Positions 1 through 11,369 of a stretch of DNA of 64,000 nucleotides are shown here, one piece after another. Under the pieces are notes generated by a model. That model was given only the letters and a program-made list of their open reading frames with translations, was not told the DNA's origin and did no database searches. The number at the start of each line of letters is the position of its first letter. The first letter of the stretch is position 1. The stretch comes from Streptomyces cellostaticus (lineage in GTDB: Bacteria; Actinomycetota; Actinomycetes; Streptomycetales; Streptomycetaceae), in assembly GCF_023630175.1 (NCBI RefSeq), contig NZ_JALLIN010000007.1:1-64000 (forward strand), in the 5' to 3' direction. Made by a program: the position numbers and the translations under genes.

Positions 1-978
1 AGCTTCTTCGACCTCGGCGGACACTCACTACTGGCCACCCGACTGATGAGCCGGATCCGAACCGTCCTCGACACCGAGATCAGCATCCGATCCCTGTTCG
101 AAGCCCCCACCGTCGCCCGGCTGGTGCAGCACCTCGACGACGGCGATGCCTCGGACCCGCTCGACGTCGTCCTCCCGCTGCGTCGGCAGGGCTCGGACAA
201 CCCCCTCTTCTGCGTGCACCCCGTGGCGGGTCTGAGCTGGTGCTATGCAGGCCTGATCAAGGAGTTGCCGGCAGATCTGCCGATCTACGGCCTGCAGTCC
301 CGGGGGGCGGGCGGCGGGGAACCCGCGGCCACGGTAAAGGAGATGGCCGCCGAGTACGTGCAGGCCATCCGCTCCGTCCAGCCTGCAGGGCCGTACCGCT
401 TGCTGGGATGGTCCTTCGGAGGACTCCTCGCGCACGCAGTGGCCGAAGAGCTCCAGAGGCAGCAGCAGGAGGTCGGCCTCCTCGCGGTCGTCGACGCCTA
501 TCCGCCGTCGTCTCAGGCGTCCGACGTGGAGGACGACCGGCAGGGCCTCATCAGGGCTCTCGCCGAGGCCGCCGGTCTCCCCCTTTCCGACGACGCTGCC
601 GTGGGCGACGACGCCGAGGAGGTCTCCCATCTGCTCAACGCCTACGCGGCCGACCAGTTGGGCGAGGTGGCACGGAGCCTCGACGTCGACGTCGACCGGG
701 CAGCGGGTCTGGTCGACGTGATCGAGAACAACCGCAGGCTCGCCCGGTCCCTGACCCCGGGTGTGGTGGAAGGAGGCCTCCTCTTCTTCCGTGCGGGCAT
801 CGACAACCCGATGCCGATCACCGGGCGCGACGCGTGGACTCCCCATGTCACAAACGGAGTTGTCGAACACGTGATTGAATGTGATCACGTCGGCATGATG
901 CAGCCCGAACCGCTCGAGCACATCGGCCGTGTGCTCCGGGACCGGTTGAAGCCCGGCGGGTCGGCCGACAACCTCTGA
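1..978 (+). CDS. Nonribosomal peptide synthetase, C-terminal carrier protein and thioesterase (partial)
   Basis: The window opens inside the gene and the reading frame is open from base 1, giving the last 325 residues. The first residues hold the carrier-protein motif LGGHSLL, whose Ser9 would carry the phosphopantetheine arm. From about residue 55 a type I thioesterase follows: HPVAG near the start, GWSFGG with nucleophile Ser138, Asp165 in VVDAYP, and His296 in CDHVGM, a complete triad. This is therefore the terminal module that releases the finished peptide by hydrolysis or cyclisation. The arylglycine genes directly downstream on the same strand indicate that the peptide contains hydroxyphenylglycine-type residues. 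Condensation and adenylation domains lie upstream of the window, so substrate choice cannot be read. Confidence 0.95.
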   Translation, partial: SFFDLGGHSLLATRLMSRIRTVLDTEISIRSLFEAPTVARLVQHLDDGDASDPLDVVLPLRRQGSDNPLFCVHPVAGLSWCYAGLIKELPADLPIYGLQSRGAGGGEPAATVKEMAAEYVQAIRSVQPAGPYRLLGWSFGGLLAHAVAEELQRQQQEVGLLAVVDAYPPSSQASDVEDDRQGLIRALAEAAGLPLSDDAAVGDDAEEVSHLLNAYAADQLGEVARSLDVDVDRAAGLVDVIENNRRLARSLTPGVVEGGLLFFRAGIDNPMPITGRDAWTPHVTNGVVEHVIECDHVGMMQPEPLEHIGRVLRDRLKPGGSADNL

Positions 979-1185
979 CCTGCCGCAGGGGACAGGGCGC
1001 GGACGCGCGCCGCGCCCTGTCCCCCCGTGCGGCGTTCCCCAGCCGGGCGTGTTCCGCGCCCAGCACCATCCCGTTGCCGTTGCCGCTGCCGTACGCATGC
1101 GGGCGCACACCTGACTTCAGGAGTGCTTTTGTCCTTTCTTCTTCTCTCCAATGCTTTCCCGTCACGCAAGAGAACTGGAGTTTCC

Positions 1186-2301
1186 ATGACGTCTTCCCAG
1201 GCCAACACAGTCATCGATGACTTCGAGCTGGACTACGTGGAGATGTACGTCCGCGACATGGACGAGCAGCTCTCGCTGTGGCGTGACTCCTACGGGTTCG
1301 TGGAGGTCGCAGCCGGCGGTTCCCCGGAGCAGGGTTTCCGGGCCGCGGTGATGAGCCAGGGCGCGATGAGGCTCGTCCTGACGGAGGCGACGGCGGAACG
1401 GCATCCCGCCTCCGACTACGTACTCGCCCACGGTGACGGCATCGCCAACATCGCGCTGCGCACGGGGGATGTACGCCGGGCGTTCCACCAGGCTGTCGAC
1501 AACGGTGCGCAAGCGCTGGCCGGACCCGTTGAGCACGCGGGAGACGATGTCGCGGTCAGTGCGACGGTCTCCGGGTTCGGCGATGTCATGCACACCCTGG
1601 TGCAGCGGCGTTCGGACGAGGGAGCCGGACTGCCCGCCGGGTTCCGTCGGCTTCCCGGCGCGCAGGAGCCGGCGGAAGCCGCGGCCGCGGACGGGCTGCG
1701 TCTCCTGAAGATCGACCACTTCGCGGTGTGTGCGAACGTCGGCGAGCTGGACGCGATGGTGGAGCTGTACCGGAAGGTGTTCGGGTTCGACGAGATCTTC
1801 GCGGAACGGATCGTCGTCGGCACGCAGGCGATGCTGTCCAAGGTGGTGCAGAGCAGGTCGGGCGAGGTGACCTTCACGATCCTCCAGCCCGACCCTGCGG
1901 CGGACCCCGGTCAGATCGACGAGTTCCTCAAGAACCACGTCGGGTCCGGTGTGCAGCACGTGGCATTCGCCGCCGACGACGTGGTGCGGTCCGTCGGGGC
2001 GCTGGCCGCCCGCGGAGTGGAGTTCCTCACCACCCCGGACGCCTACTACAGCCTCCTCAAGCAGCGCATCTCCCTGAGCAAGCACTCCCTGGAGAGTCTG
2101 CACGAGCTGAACGTCCTCGTCGACGAGGACCACGCCGGACAGTTGTTCCAGATATTCGCGCGCTCGACCCACCCCAGGCGCACCCTCTTCTTCGAGGTGA
2201 TCGAGCGGTGTGGAGCGGAGACCTTCGGCAGCTCCAACATCAAGGCCCTGTACGAGGCGGTGGAGATGGAGCGCCTCGCCAATCAGGGCGACTCGCGGTG
2301 A
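1186..2301 (+). CDS. hmaS: 4-hydroxymandelate synthase
   Basis: 371 residues. It belongs to the non-haem Fe(II) family shared with 4-hydroxyphenylpyruvate dioxygenase and would convert 4-hydroxyphenylpyruvate to 4-hydroxymandelate, the first step towards 4-hydroxyphenylglycine. Two vicinal-oxygen-chelate halves are visible. The iron ligands fit His178 (KIDHF), His258 (VQHVAF) and Glu337 (FFEVIE). I chose the ATG at 1186 because GGAG precedes it and homologous sequence begins there; the frame is open further upstream but reads as low-complexity Arg-rich sequence. HPPD is the main alternative by sequence alone. The 4-base overlap with a hydroxymandelate oxidase and the NRPS setting strongly favour HmaS. 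Confidence 0.93.
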   Translation: MTSSQANTVIDDFELDYVEMYVRDMDEQLSLWRDSYGFVEVAAGGSPEQGFRAAVMSQGAMRLVLTEATAERHPASDYVLAHGDGIANIALRTGDVRRAFHQAVDNGAQALAGPVEHAGDDVAVSATVSGFGDVMHTLVQRRSDEGAGLPAGFRRLPGAQEPAEAAAADGLRLLKIDHFAVCANVGELDAMVELYRKVFGFDEIFAERIVVGTQAMLSKVVQSRSGEVTFTILQPDPAADPGQIDEFLKNHVGSGVQHVAFAADDVVRSVGALAARGVEFLTTPDAYYSLLKQRISLSKHSLESLHELNVLVDEDHAGQLFQIFARSTHPRRTLFFEVIERCGAETFGSSNIKALYEAVEMERLANQGDSR

Positions 2302-3422
2302 CCCACACCGTGCCGGCCACCGGGCCGTGGGACGTCGACCGGGACGTGCACTGCCTGGAGGACATGGAGCAGGCAGCGCGGGAGGCGATGCCCGCGGACG
2401 TGTGGGACTTCGTCTCCGGCGGCAGCGGCGGCGAGGTCACGCTGGCCGCCAACCGTGCGGCACTGCGGCGGATCGCCCTCGTGCCGCGCGTCCTCAAGGA
2501 CCTGGCGCACTGCGACCCGCGGACGACGCTGTTCGGCGTACCGCATGCCATGCCGGTGGCCGTCGCACCCCTCGCGTACCACAAGCTCGTCCACCCGGAA
2601 GGAGAGCTGGCAGGCGCGCGGGCGGCCAAGGCCGCGGGGGTGCCCTTCACCGCCAGCACCCTGAGCAGCTGCACGATCGAGGCGATCACCGGCATCGGCG
2701 GTACCGTCTGGTTCCAGTTGTACTGGCTGCGCGACCGGAAGAAGACCTTCGAGCTGGTCGAACGCGCGGAGGCCGCGGGGTGCGCGGCGCTGATGCCGAC
2801 CGTCGACGTGCCCTGGATGGGGCGTCGGCTACGGGACGTCCGCAACCGGTTCACCCTGCCCTCCGGGGTGGAGGCGGCCAACCTGGCATGGGGATCGGGC
2901 TCCGGGGCCCATCGGGCGCCGGCGTCCGGATCGGCGGTGGCCTCCCACACCGGATCAGCCTTCACCCCCTCACTGACGTGGGCGGACATCGAGGAACTAC
3001 GGCGCCGCACGACGCTGCCGATCATCCTCAAAGGGGTGCTCGACCCGCAGGATGCGAGACGCGCCGTCGATGTCGGCGCGGACGGCATCGTCGTGTCCAA
3101 CCACGGCGGCCGGCAACTGGACGGCGCGATCGCCGCCGCCGACGCGCTCGCGGAGGTCGTCACGGAGGTCGGCGGCGCCTGCCGGGTGTTGCTGGACAGC
3201 GGAATCCGCAGCGGAACGGACGTCCTGCGCGCCCTCGCGCTGGGAGCCGATGGCGTGCTCGTGGGGCGCCCGGTGCTGTGGGGGCTCGCCGCGTCGGGAG
3301 AGCGGGGCGTCGGCCGCGTCCTGGACCTGCTGGTGGAGGAACTGCGTGACGCCCTCGGTCTCGCGGGGTGCGACGGGGTGAGGGCCGCCCGGGAGGTCCG
3401 GACCGTGACAAGTACCGGCTAG
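2298..3422 (+). CDS. hmo: 4-hydroxymandelate oxidase, FMN-dependent
   Basis: 374 residues. FMN-dependent alpha-hydroxy-acid dehydrogenase family (glycolate oxidase fold); it would oxidise 4-hydroxymandelate to 4-hydroxybenzoylformate, the keto acid that HpgT aminates. Visible family motifs are VSNHGGRQLDGA with catalytic His269, the phosphate-binding stretch LDSGIRSGTDV, and ALGADGVLVGRP near the C terminus. The GTG start at 2298 overlaps the hmaS stop in GTGA, so the two are translationally coupled. The frame is open far upstream but that part is an out-of-frame reading of hmaS. Length matches the family. Confidence 0.93.
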   Translation: MTHTVPATGPWDVDRDVHCLEDMEQAAREAMPADVWDFVSGGSGGEVTLAANRAALRRIALVPRVLKDLAHCDPRTTLFGVPHAMPVAVAPLAYHKLVHPEGELAGARAAKAAGVPFTASTLSSCTIEAITGIGGTVWFQLYWLRDRKKTFELVERAEAAGCAALMPTVDVPWMGRRLRDVRNRFTLPSGVEAANLAWGSGSGAHRAPASGSAVASHTGSAFTPSLTWADIEELRRRTTLPIILKGVLDPQDARRAVDVGADGIVVSNHGGRQLDGAIAAADALAEVVTEVGGACRVLLDSGIRSGTDVLRALALGADGVLVGRPVLWGLAASGERGVGRVLDLLVEELRDALGLAGCDGVRAAREVRTVTSTG

Positions 3423-3443
3423 CCCGGCCGCCCCGGCGGACAG

Positions 3444-3460
3444 GTGCCGGCGGCCGGCAC
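3444..3460 (+). terminator. GC-rich hairpin after hmo
   Basis: GTGCCGGC and GCCGGCAC form a perfect 8-bp stem with a single base between, about 20 bases after the hmo stop, within a GC-rich 161-base gap. There is no T-run, so this could be a factor-independent terminator of the Streptomyces type or a simple palindrome. If it terminates, the next gene needs its own promoter. Confidence 0.3.
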
Positions 3461-3583
3461 GTGCCGCCCGCCTGCCGGCCGCCGGGCGAGCCCGGCGAAC
3501 GCCGCGGCGCGGACGAAGGATCACGTGACCGATGCGCCTGCGGATGACATGCCGGTGCTGACCCTCAGAAAGGAAACACGGGA

Positions 3584-4885
3584 ATGGAGAAAAGGGTGAG
3601 CCGCCACTACACGGTGTTCTGTCCGCTGTGCGGACAGCGCGGTGAGGACGACGGCATGACACTGTCGTGCAGCCGCGATCACGGGCCGGTACTGCTCCGG
3701 TCCGACTACGCGGTGAAGGAGTTCGCGCCGCGGCCCGACGCCGAGGGGCTGTTCCGCTACCGGGACTGGCTCCCGGTCACCAGGACGTTCCCGACGGCGG
3801 CCCGCACGGCCGTGTTCCGGAGCGAGGAACTCTCCGCCCAGTTCGGACTGCCGAACCTCTGGATCGCCTTCAACGGGTACTGGCCGGAGCGCGGGGCGTT
3901 CCTCGAAACGGCGACGTTCAAGGAGCTGGAGGCGTACGCGGTCCTGGGGCGTCTGCCGGCGGACCCGCCGGTGCTCGTCGTGGCCTCCGCCGGCAACACC
4001 GCTGCGGCCTTCGCCTCGATCGGCTCACGCCACCGGCGGCCGTGCCTCCTGGTCGTGCCCCGACGGGGCCTCACCAGGATGAGGTTCCGGGCACCGCTGG
4101 ACCCGGCGGTGAAGCTCGTGGTGCTGGACGGCGCCGACTACTCCGACGCGATCGCCCTCGCCGACTCGGTGGCCGCGCTCCCCGGCTTCCAGGCCGAGGG
4201 CGGAGTACGCAACATCGGCCGGCGTGACGGACTCGCGACAGTCCTGTACGCGGGCGTGGAAGCGATGGGCAGGATGCCCGGCGTCTACGTCCAGGCCGTC
4301 GGGAGCGGAGCCGGCGCCATCGCCGTCCACGAGGCGGCGACCAGACTCCTCGGCACGGGACGCTACGGTACGGACCTGCCGCAGCTCCTGCTCTGCCAGA
4401 ACGCGTCGTTCGCTCCGCTCGCCGACTCCTGGAGGTCGGGGACGCGACAGCTCGCCCCGTGCGGCGCCGCCGATGCGCGGGCCGCGACGAGAACCGTCTT
4501 CGCGGACGAGCTGACCAACCGCTTCCCGCCGTACGCGGTGCACTGCGGCGTCTACGACGTGCTCACCGAGAGCTCCGGCGATGTGCTGACCGTCGAGCAG
4601 GACGCGGCGGAGTACGAGAGGGACGTCTTCGGGAAGGCCGAGTCCGTCGACATCGAGCCGGCCTCGGCGGTGGCGCTCGCCGGGCTCCGCAAGGCGGTCC
4701 TCGACGGCCGGATCCCCGAGGAGGAGCACGTCCTGCTGAACATCACGGGCGGGGGCCGGGCACGGCTCGCCCAGGACCATTCCCTCTACGAGGCGGAGCC
4801 GGCCCTGGTGGCCGACTTGCAGGACGGCACGGTGGAAGGCCTCGTGGCGCGGATCGCCGGGCTGTTCCCCGACCGGGCCCGGTAG
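3584..4885 (+). CDS. Cysteate synthase-like PLP enzyme (threonine-synthase fold)
   Basis: 433 residues. It resembles the cysteate synthase branch of the fold-type II PLP enzymes, related to threonine synthase. The N terminus has a zinc-ribbon-like CPLC (Cys13, Cys16) with another Cys at 29. The likely PLP lysine is Lys113 in ATFKELEAY, the loop ASAGNTAAAF would hold the cofactor, and a Gly-rich ITGGGRARL sits near the end. Family members make L-cysteate from O-phosphoserine and sulfite, known from coenzyme M synthesis in methanogens. Here it lies between hmo and the Dpg genes, so it probably supplies an unusual amino acid to the peptide, possibly cysteate. Start ATG is preceded by AAAGGAAA. 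The substrate is not proven; a diaminopropionate-type or other beta-replacement activity is possible. Confidence 0.75.
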   Translation: MEKRVSRHYTVFCPLCGQRGEDDGMTLSCSRDHGPVLLRSDYAVKEFAPRPDAEGLFRYRDWLPVTRTFPTAARTAVFRSEELSAQFGLPNLWIAFNGYWPERGAFLETATFKELEAYAVLGRLPADPPVLVVASAGNTAAAFASIGSRHRRPCLLVVPRRGLTRMRFRAPLDPAVKLVVLDGADYSDAIALADSVAALPGFQAEGGVRNIGRRDGLATVLYAGVEAMGRMPGVYVQAVGSGAGAIAVHEAATRLLGTGRYGTDLPQLLLCQNASFAPLADSWRSGTRQLAPCGAADARAATRTVFADELTNRFPPYAVHCGVYDVLTESSGDVLTVEQDAAEYERDVFGKAESVDIEPASAVALAGLRKAVLDGRIPEEEHVLLNITGGGRARLAQDHSLYEAEPALVADLQDGTVEGLVARIAGLFPDRAR

Positions 4886-4932
4886 GCCGCGCGCACGGAC
4901 GCGAGGCGTCGTCCGGGCACGGGGCCCCGCCG

Positions 4933-5580
4933 TCAGCCCTCTCCGAGCTCCGTCTCCTGCGGCGCACCGGCGTTGCGCACCGACAGCCGCCACCCGGACG
5001 GCTCCTCGCTCAGCACGTGCCAGCGGCAGTTCGACAGGCCGGCCAGCGACATCCAGTCCGTCGGGTCCATGCCGAGGACACGGCCGGCGGTCGCCCGGAT
5101 GGTGCCGCCGTGGCTCACGACGACCAGCGTCCCGCCGTCCGGGAGCCGCTCGGCGTGGCGCTCCACGACGGCAGTCGCCCGCTCGGCCACCTCGGTGTCC
5201 AGCTCCCCTCCCCCGCGCCGCACGGGCTCGCCCCTTCTCCAGGCCGCGTACTCCTCTCCGTACCCGGCCACGATCTCGTCGTGGGTGAGCCCCTGCCACC
5301 GGCCGGTGTACGCCTCGCGGAGCCCCTCCTCGGGGGTGGCCGCGCGGTGTGTCAGGGCGGTCAGGCGGCGCGCGGTGGCGGCGGCCCGCTTCAGGTCCGA
5401 GGTGATGACGGCATCCGGGGCGAGAACCGCCAGCACCCGGGCGGCGCGCCGTGCCTGCGCCACGCCCTCGGCGTTCAATTCGATGTCGGTGCTCCCCTGG
5501 AAACGCCGTTCCCGGTTCCAGGCGGTCTCGCCGTGACGCCACAGCACGATCCTGCGGCCCCGCGAGCTTGCGGCGACCAT
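4933..5580 (-). CDS. Histidine phosphatase (phosphoglycerate mutase-like)
   Basis: 215 residues. The RHG motif that carries the phosphohistidine is in VLWRHGETAWN near the N terminus, and a second catalytic His lies in VVVSHGGTIR. This is the broad-specificity branch that removes phosphate from small phosphorylated metabolites. It is last in the minus-strand order hpgT-dpgA-dpgB-dpgC-this gene, 145 bases after dpgC, and converges on the cysteate-synthase-like gene. The ATG at 5580 follows GAGGAAA; upstream in-frame sequence is unconserved. Its role in the cluster is unknown. Because its neighbour probably consumes O-phosphoserine, action on a phosphorylated precursor is conceivable but speculative. 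Confidence 0.85.
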   Translation of the reverse strand: MVAASSRGRRIVLWRHGETAWNRERRFQGSTDIELNAEGVAQARRAARVLAVLAPDAVITSDLKRAAATARRLTALTHRAATPEEGLREAYTGRWQGLTHDEIVAGYGEEYAAWRRGEPVRRGGGELDTEVAERATAVVERHAERLPDGGTLVVVSHGGTIRATAGRVLGMDPTDWMSLAGLSNCRWHVLSEEPSGWRLSVRNAGAPQETELGEG

Positions 5581-5725
5581 GGTTTCCTCATCTCTGGTAC
5601 ATGGGGCCCGCCGCGAGGGCCGGTGACGGCGGGAACCCGGCCACGGCTCGGCCTGCGGTGGCGGCACGGCGACCGCCGGCGCGGACGACTCCCGGACAGG
5701 GGGCCGTCCGCGCCGGGCGGATGCG

Positions 5726-7797
<2,072 letters not shown>

Positions 7798-7820
7798 GGT
7801 TTCCTTCACCTGCTCCTCAT

Positions 7821-8969
7821 TCACCACTGAACGAGTGCCGTTTCGATGGTGGAGCCCGGGCCCATCGTCATCAGGACCCCGTACTCGCCGGGTGCGACCA
7901 CGCCTTCCCTGAGCAGCCGCTCGTAGGAGAACAGGAACGAGCCGCTGGAGAGATTGCCGTAGTCGCGCAGGACCCCGGTCGTGTGCCGCACGTCGTGGCG
8001 TGTGAGACCGAGGTTGATCCGGACCGCGTCGATGACCTTCTTGCCGCCCGAGTGCACCAGCCAGTGGCTGATTTCGGAGCGGCGCAGGCCGGCGGGGGCC
8101 AGCAGACGGTCGACGACCTGCTCCGCGTGCGCACCCACGACGTAGGGCACCTGCGGGTCGAGGTAGAAGCTGAACTTGCCCTGTGCGTCGCTCCAGTCGT
8201 ATCGCATGGCGTCGATCGCATCGGTGATGAGGTGGCTGGAGAAGCCCAGGATCCGCGGCCCGTGCTGCCCGCGGGGTGGGCCGACGGCTGGCGGGGGCTG
8301 CGACGGATCGGCGACCAGGGCGACGGCGGCGGCGCCGTCCCCGAAGAGGCTGTTGACGACGGCGGTCCGCATCGTGTCGTCGATCACGTAGGCGGCGGAA
8401 CAGGCCTCCACGCACAGCATGACGGCCACCCGGCCGGGGTGCGCAGTGGCCCAACCAGCGGCCGTCTGAAGGGCATTGAGGCCCGCGTTGCAGCCCATGC
8501 CCACGATGTCCACCCGGCTCGTCTGCGGCCGTAACCCCAGGGAGCGGATCAGCAGGGCGCTCAGGCCGGGAGTCAGGAAGCCCGTGGTCGTCGTCACGCA
8601 CAGGTAGTCGATGTCGTGCGGGTCGATGCCCGTGTCGGCGAGGCACGTGCGGATCGCCCTGGCGCCCATGTCGAGAGCGAGCCGCTTGTGCTTGTCGAGG
8701 AGCTCGCCCTGGGCCTCGCTACGGAGGGCGCCGCGCGGGTCGCGCGGCGGCAGGGTGAGGAAGCGTCTTTCGATGGCGCTGTTGAGGAAGACGGACCGCA
8801 CCTTGGGGTCCGTTATCTCGAACAGGTCGAGGACTTCCTGCTGGGTGTACGACGTCCCTGTCACGGCCGTCGCGACGCCCTTGATGCGCGGGGCGGTCAG
8901 TGCCGGGCCGGATGAGGGTATCGGCGGTTCGCGGAGTTCGGCGTACTGGGGGTTCATGGTGGTGGTCAT
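7821..8969 (-). CDS. dpgA: 3,5-dihydroxyphenylacetyl-CoA synthase, type III polyketide synthase
   Basis: 382 residues. Chalcone-synthase-family enzyme that condenses malonyl-CoA units to start dihydroxyphenylglycine synthesis. The catalytic triad is visible: Cys160 in GMGCNAG, His in WLVHSGGK, and Asn in YGNLSSGS. With the ATG at 8969 the nucleophile falls at residue 160, the number I recall for characterised DpgA, and a G-rich ribosome site (GGGGGTGGA) precedes it. An upstream in-frame GTG at 8987 would add six residues. It is followed closely by dpgB and preceded by hpgT. Confidence 0.95.
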   Translation of the reverse strand: MTTTMNPQYAELREPPIPSSGPALTAPRIKGVATAVTGTSYTQQEVLDLFEITDPKVRSVFLNSAIERRFLTLPPRDPRGALRSEAQGELLDKHKRLALDMGARAIRTCLADTGIDPHDIDYLCVTTTTGFLTPGLSALLIRSLGLRPQTSRVDIVGMGCNAGLNALQTAAGWATAHPGRVAVMLCVEACSAAYVIDDTMRTAVVNSLFGDGAAAVALVADPSQPPPAVGPPRGQHGPRILGFSSHLITDAIDAMRYDWSDAQGKFSFYLDPQVPYVVGAHAEQVVDRLLAPAGLRRSEISHWLVHSGGKKVIDAVRINLGLTRHDVRHTTGVLRDYGNLSSGSFLFSYERLLREGVVAPGEYGVLMTMGPGSTIETALVQW

Positions 8970-9021
8970 CGGAAGGTCCACCCCCACATACGCGGTTTGC
9001 TGCGTTTCGGTGCGTGTGCGT

Positions 9022-10362
9022 TCAGCAACGTATCGGTTTCCTTGTGGGCTGTGACGGATCGTGGGCAGCGGTCTCGTCCCTGATGAAACGTGCCAGGCGC
9101 CCGACCCCGTCGGTGATCTGAGACTGGGTCAGGTAGCTGATGGACAGGCGGATGCTGTTGGCTCCGCCGCCCTGGGGGTAGAAGTAGGACATGGGTGTCC
9201 AGATGACGCCGTACTCCTCCGCCGAACGTTCCAGCGCGGCGTTGTCCACGCGGAACGGGACCTCCAGGGTCAGGAAGAACCCGCCGGTGGGCCGGTTCCA
9301 GCGCACGCCGAGTGCCGTGCGCTCCTCATCGGGGAGGGCCTCGTCCAGGTCCCGGAGGATGGCTTGCATCGCGTCACCGTAGTAGCGGGAGGTCTCGACG
9401 TTGATGTCGGCTGTACGGCCGTCGGCCGCCAACAGCATGCCGCCCACGGCGGCCTGGCCGAGGGCGGACGTGTTCACCGACACCATGCTCTTGATCTTGG
9501 TGATCTCGTCCACCAGCAGACCGGTGGTGCCGTCCGGATCGACGACGACCTGGTCCGCGACGGCGAAGCCCACCCGTGCGCCCGGGAAGAGCGTCTTGGA
9601 GTAAGAGCCGAGGTGGACGACGCGGCGGTCACGGTCGAGGGACTTGAGGGTGGGGACCTGGCGGCCGGGGCTGACCATCCGGTACGGGCTGTCCTCCAGC
9701 AGGAGGAAGTCCTCTCGGGCGGCGAGTTCGAGAAGCCCTTCGCGTGCTTTCATGGAGAGGGTGACACCGGACGGATTCGAATGGTCGGGGACCACGTAGA
9801 GCGCCCGTGGGCGGCGGCCTCTGGCCCGCTCGGCCCGGACGGCGGCCTCCACGTCGTCGCAGTGCAGGCCGTCGGCCCGCTCCTCCACGGAAGTGAGGGC
9901 GATGTCGAGCAGGCGTGCGGCGCCGGTAATGCCCACGTAGCAGGGGCTCGCCACCAGGAGCACGTCGTCCCGGCTCGCCATGAGTGCGCGCAGTGTCAGG
10001 AGCATGGCTTCCTGGCAGCCGGCGGTGACGACGATGGCCTCGGGCGGCACGTGGATGTCCTCGTCCTTGCGGAGCGAGTCGGCGATCAGTTCCCGGATCT
10101 GGCCGTGGGTCGGACCGTACTGGAAGACGGCATCGCGTATTTCGCCGGGCGAGTACCCGGTCTCCGCGAGGTGGTCCAGGTAGCGACGGATGTGCCCGAA
10201 GATCTCTTCCGTGTCGAAGAAGCCGTCGTACGGGCGGCCGGGGGCGAACGAGACCGCTTCCGGGTAACGGTGCGTGATCCCGTTGAGGAAGTTCATCGTG
10301 TCGAGCACCGGATCGGAGACGCTGACGTGCAGCTCCTCCTTTAACAGATGGTTGGCTGCCAC
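9022..10362 (-). CDS. hpgT: Arylglycine aminotransferase
   Basis: 446 residues. Fold-type I PLP aminotransferase of the HpgT/Pgat family, which makes both 4-hydroxyphenylglycine and 3,5-dihydroxyphenylglycine from their keto acids. The PLP lysine is Lys256 in GSYSKTLFPGARVG. DHSNPSG and EDSPYR are the usual cofactor-contact regions. I chose GTG at 10362 because GGGAGGTG precedes it by six bases; upstream in-frame codons have no such site. This is the first gene of the minus-strand operon, so its promoter should lie in roughly 10363-10550. Together with hmo and dpgC it links both precursor routes. Confidence 0.93.
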   Translation of the reverse strand: MAANHLLKEELHVSVSDPVLDTMNFLNGITHRYPEAVSFAPGRPYDGFFDTEEIFGHIRRYLDHLAETGYSPGEIRDAVFQYGPTHGQIRELIADSLRKDEDIHVPPEAIVVTAGCQEAMLLTLRALMASRDDVLLVASPCYVGITGAARLLDIALTSVEERADGLHCDDVEAAVRAERARGRRPRALYVVPDHSNPSGVTLSMKAREGLLELAAREDFLLLEDSPYRMVSPGRQVPTLKSLDRDRRVVHLGSYSKTLFPGARVGFAVADQVVVDPDGTTGLLVDEITKIKSMVSVNTSALGQAAVGGMLLAADGRTADINVETSRYYGDAMQAILRDLDEALPDEERTALGVRWNRPTGGFFLTLEVPFRVDNAALERSAEEYGVIWTPMSYFYPQGGGANSIRLSISYLTQSQITDGVGRLARFIRDETAAHDPSQPTRKPIRC

Positions 10363-10689
10363 GCAGGCACCTCCCGCAGGCAGGCCATCGCTCTGCCGCC
10401 CGCCCACGATCTCGTAGGAACAAGATTTTTTGGCAGGCTACCAGCAGGTCATCCGGGGGCATAGGTCCGTCTGATCATGATGCGGCATCGGCCGCGCCGA
10501 TCCCGTCCGACCGGTCCGGCTCCCCCGGACGGCTCCCGCGGTCCGTCGCCAACTCCGCTATTGCGTCTGGCGCTTGGGGTCACTGCGCTCCCCGGATTCC
10601 GCTTCGCACCACGAGCCGCGTCATGGGCATCAAGGAAGACTCGACGCGGTCTTCCAGCGGTGAACAACGGCGGTGAACAACGGCCGGAC

Positions 10690-10916
10690 GGATACGTGCG
10701 TGGTCAGCCTCGGTGAGGCTCTGGCGGCCCAGCAGCCGCCGGTGCCCGTCGATCAGGTCCCCAGTGGTCTTCGACGGCGGCATCCTCGCCGTGATCACCC
10801 GCGAGTAGCCCGAGACGAGCACCAGCATCTGCGGCCGGCCGGTCTGCCCATAACCGAGGGGCACGCCCACGTCCGGGAAGCACAGGTCACACTGGGCCGG
10901 CTCACCCGGCTGAAGA
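10690..10916 (-). mobile_element. IS21-family istA transposase remnant
   Basis: Read on the minus strand, this stretch gives PGEPAQCDLCFPDVG, PLGYGQTGRPQMLVLVSGYS and RVITARMPPSK, which closely match the DDE core of IS21 IstA (usual forms AQCDLWFPP and VSGYSRV). Only about 70 residues of a protein near 400 long survive. No istB partner, start codon or end repeats are visible, so it is a dead fragment. It joins abruptly to the repeat at 10911-11133. It lies upstream of hpgT and marks the edge between the peptide cluster and the accessory island. Confidence 0.75.
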
Positions 10917-11133
10917 ACCCCACATGCCTGCGCCACGGCTACCAGTCGCCGCGCAGGCATGCCCTGTTTCCGCAGATGAGAGGCGCAGCACTCGGACCGC
11001 CAACGCCCCACCCCCTCACCGAGCCGATCACGAGGCCTGAAGGCCCCGGGAACGACGAAATACCGGTGAGTCACAGGACTCGACCGGTATTCGTGAGCGC
11101 TTCGGGACGATCTCGTGAACGTCCCCACGTGTG
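10911..11133. repeat. Structured direct repeat, copy 1
   Basis: About 223 bases that recur at 28032-28253 in the same orientation with roughly nine of ten bases identical. It contains two inverted repeats. One is CATGCCTGCG / CGCAGGCATG (10923-10961). The other, near 11060-11100, has arms around ACCGGT that enclose GAGTCA-type sequence. The copy ends at GTCCCCACGTGTG, exactly where copy 2 runs into the tRNA gene. It has no coding pattern that I trust. Confidence 0.85.
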
Positions 11134-11369
11134 GGGTGTTCACCAGTGCCTCTGACCAGGCGGGACAGAAGCGGTTGTAGATCGCTTCCCAGCTACCCGA
11201 AGATCGTTCCCCGCTGCCGGGGGCAGCCACTCTTGCCCCGCCGCAGGGACCGCCACCTGCACCTCGGCCCGCTCCTGCCGCAGCAGCGCACCCCGCAGGA
11301 CCACTCCACGCGGACCGGGGACGCGACCGCACCTTGATCCCTTCAGTCCCGTGCCTGTTCAATCTGCAG
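11134..11369. other. No recognisable gene
   Basis: GC-rich sequence between the repeat and the next gene. I see no conserved coding frame, RNA gene or clear terminator. It may contain further mobile-element debris; the minus-strand reading near 11140-11200 gives a short aromatic-rich peptide that I cannot place. Confidence 0.4.
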
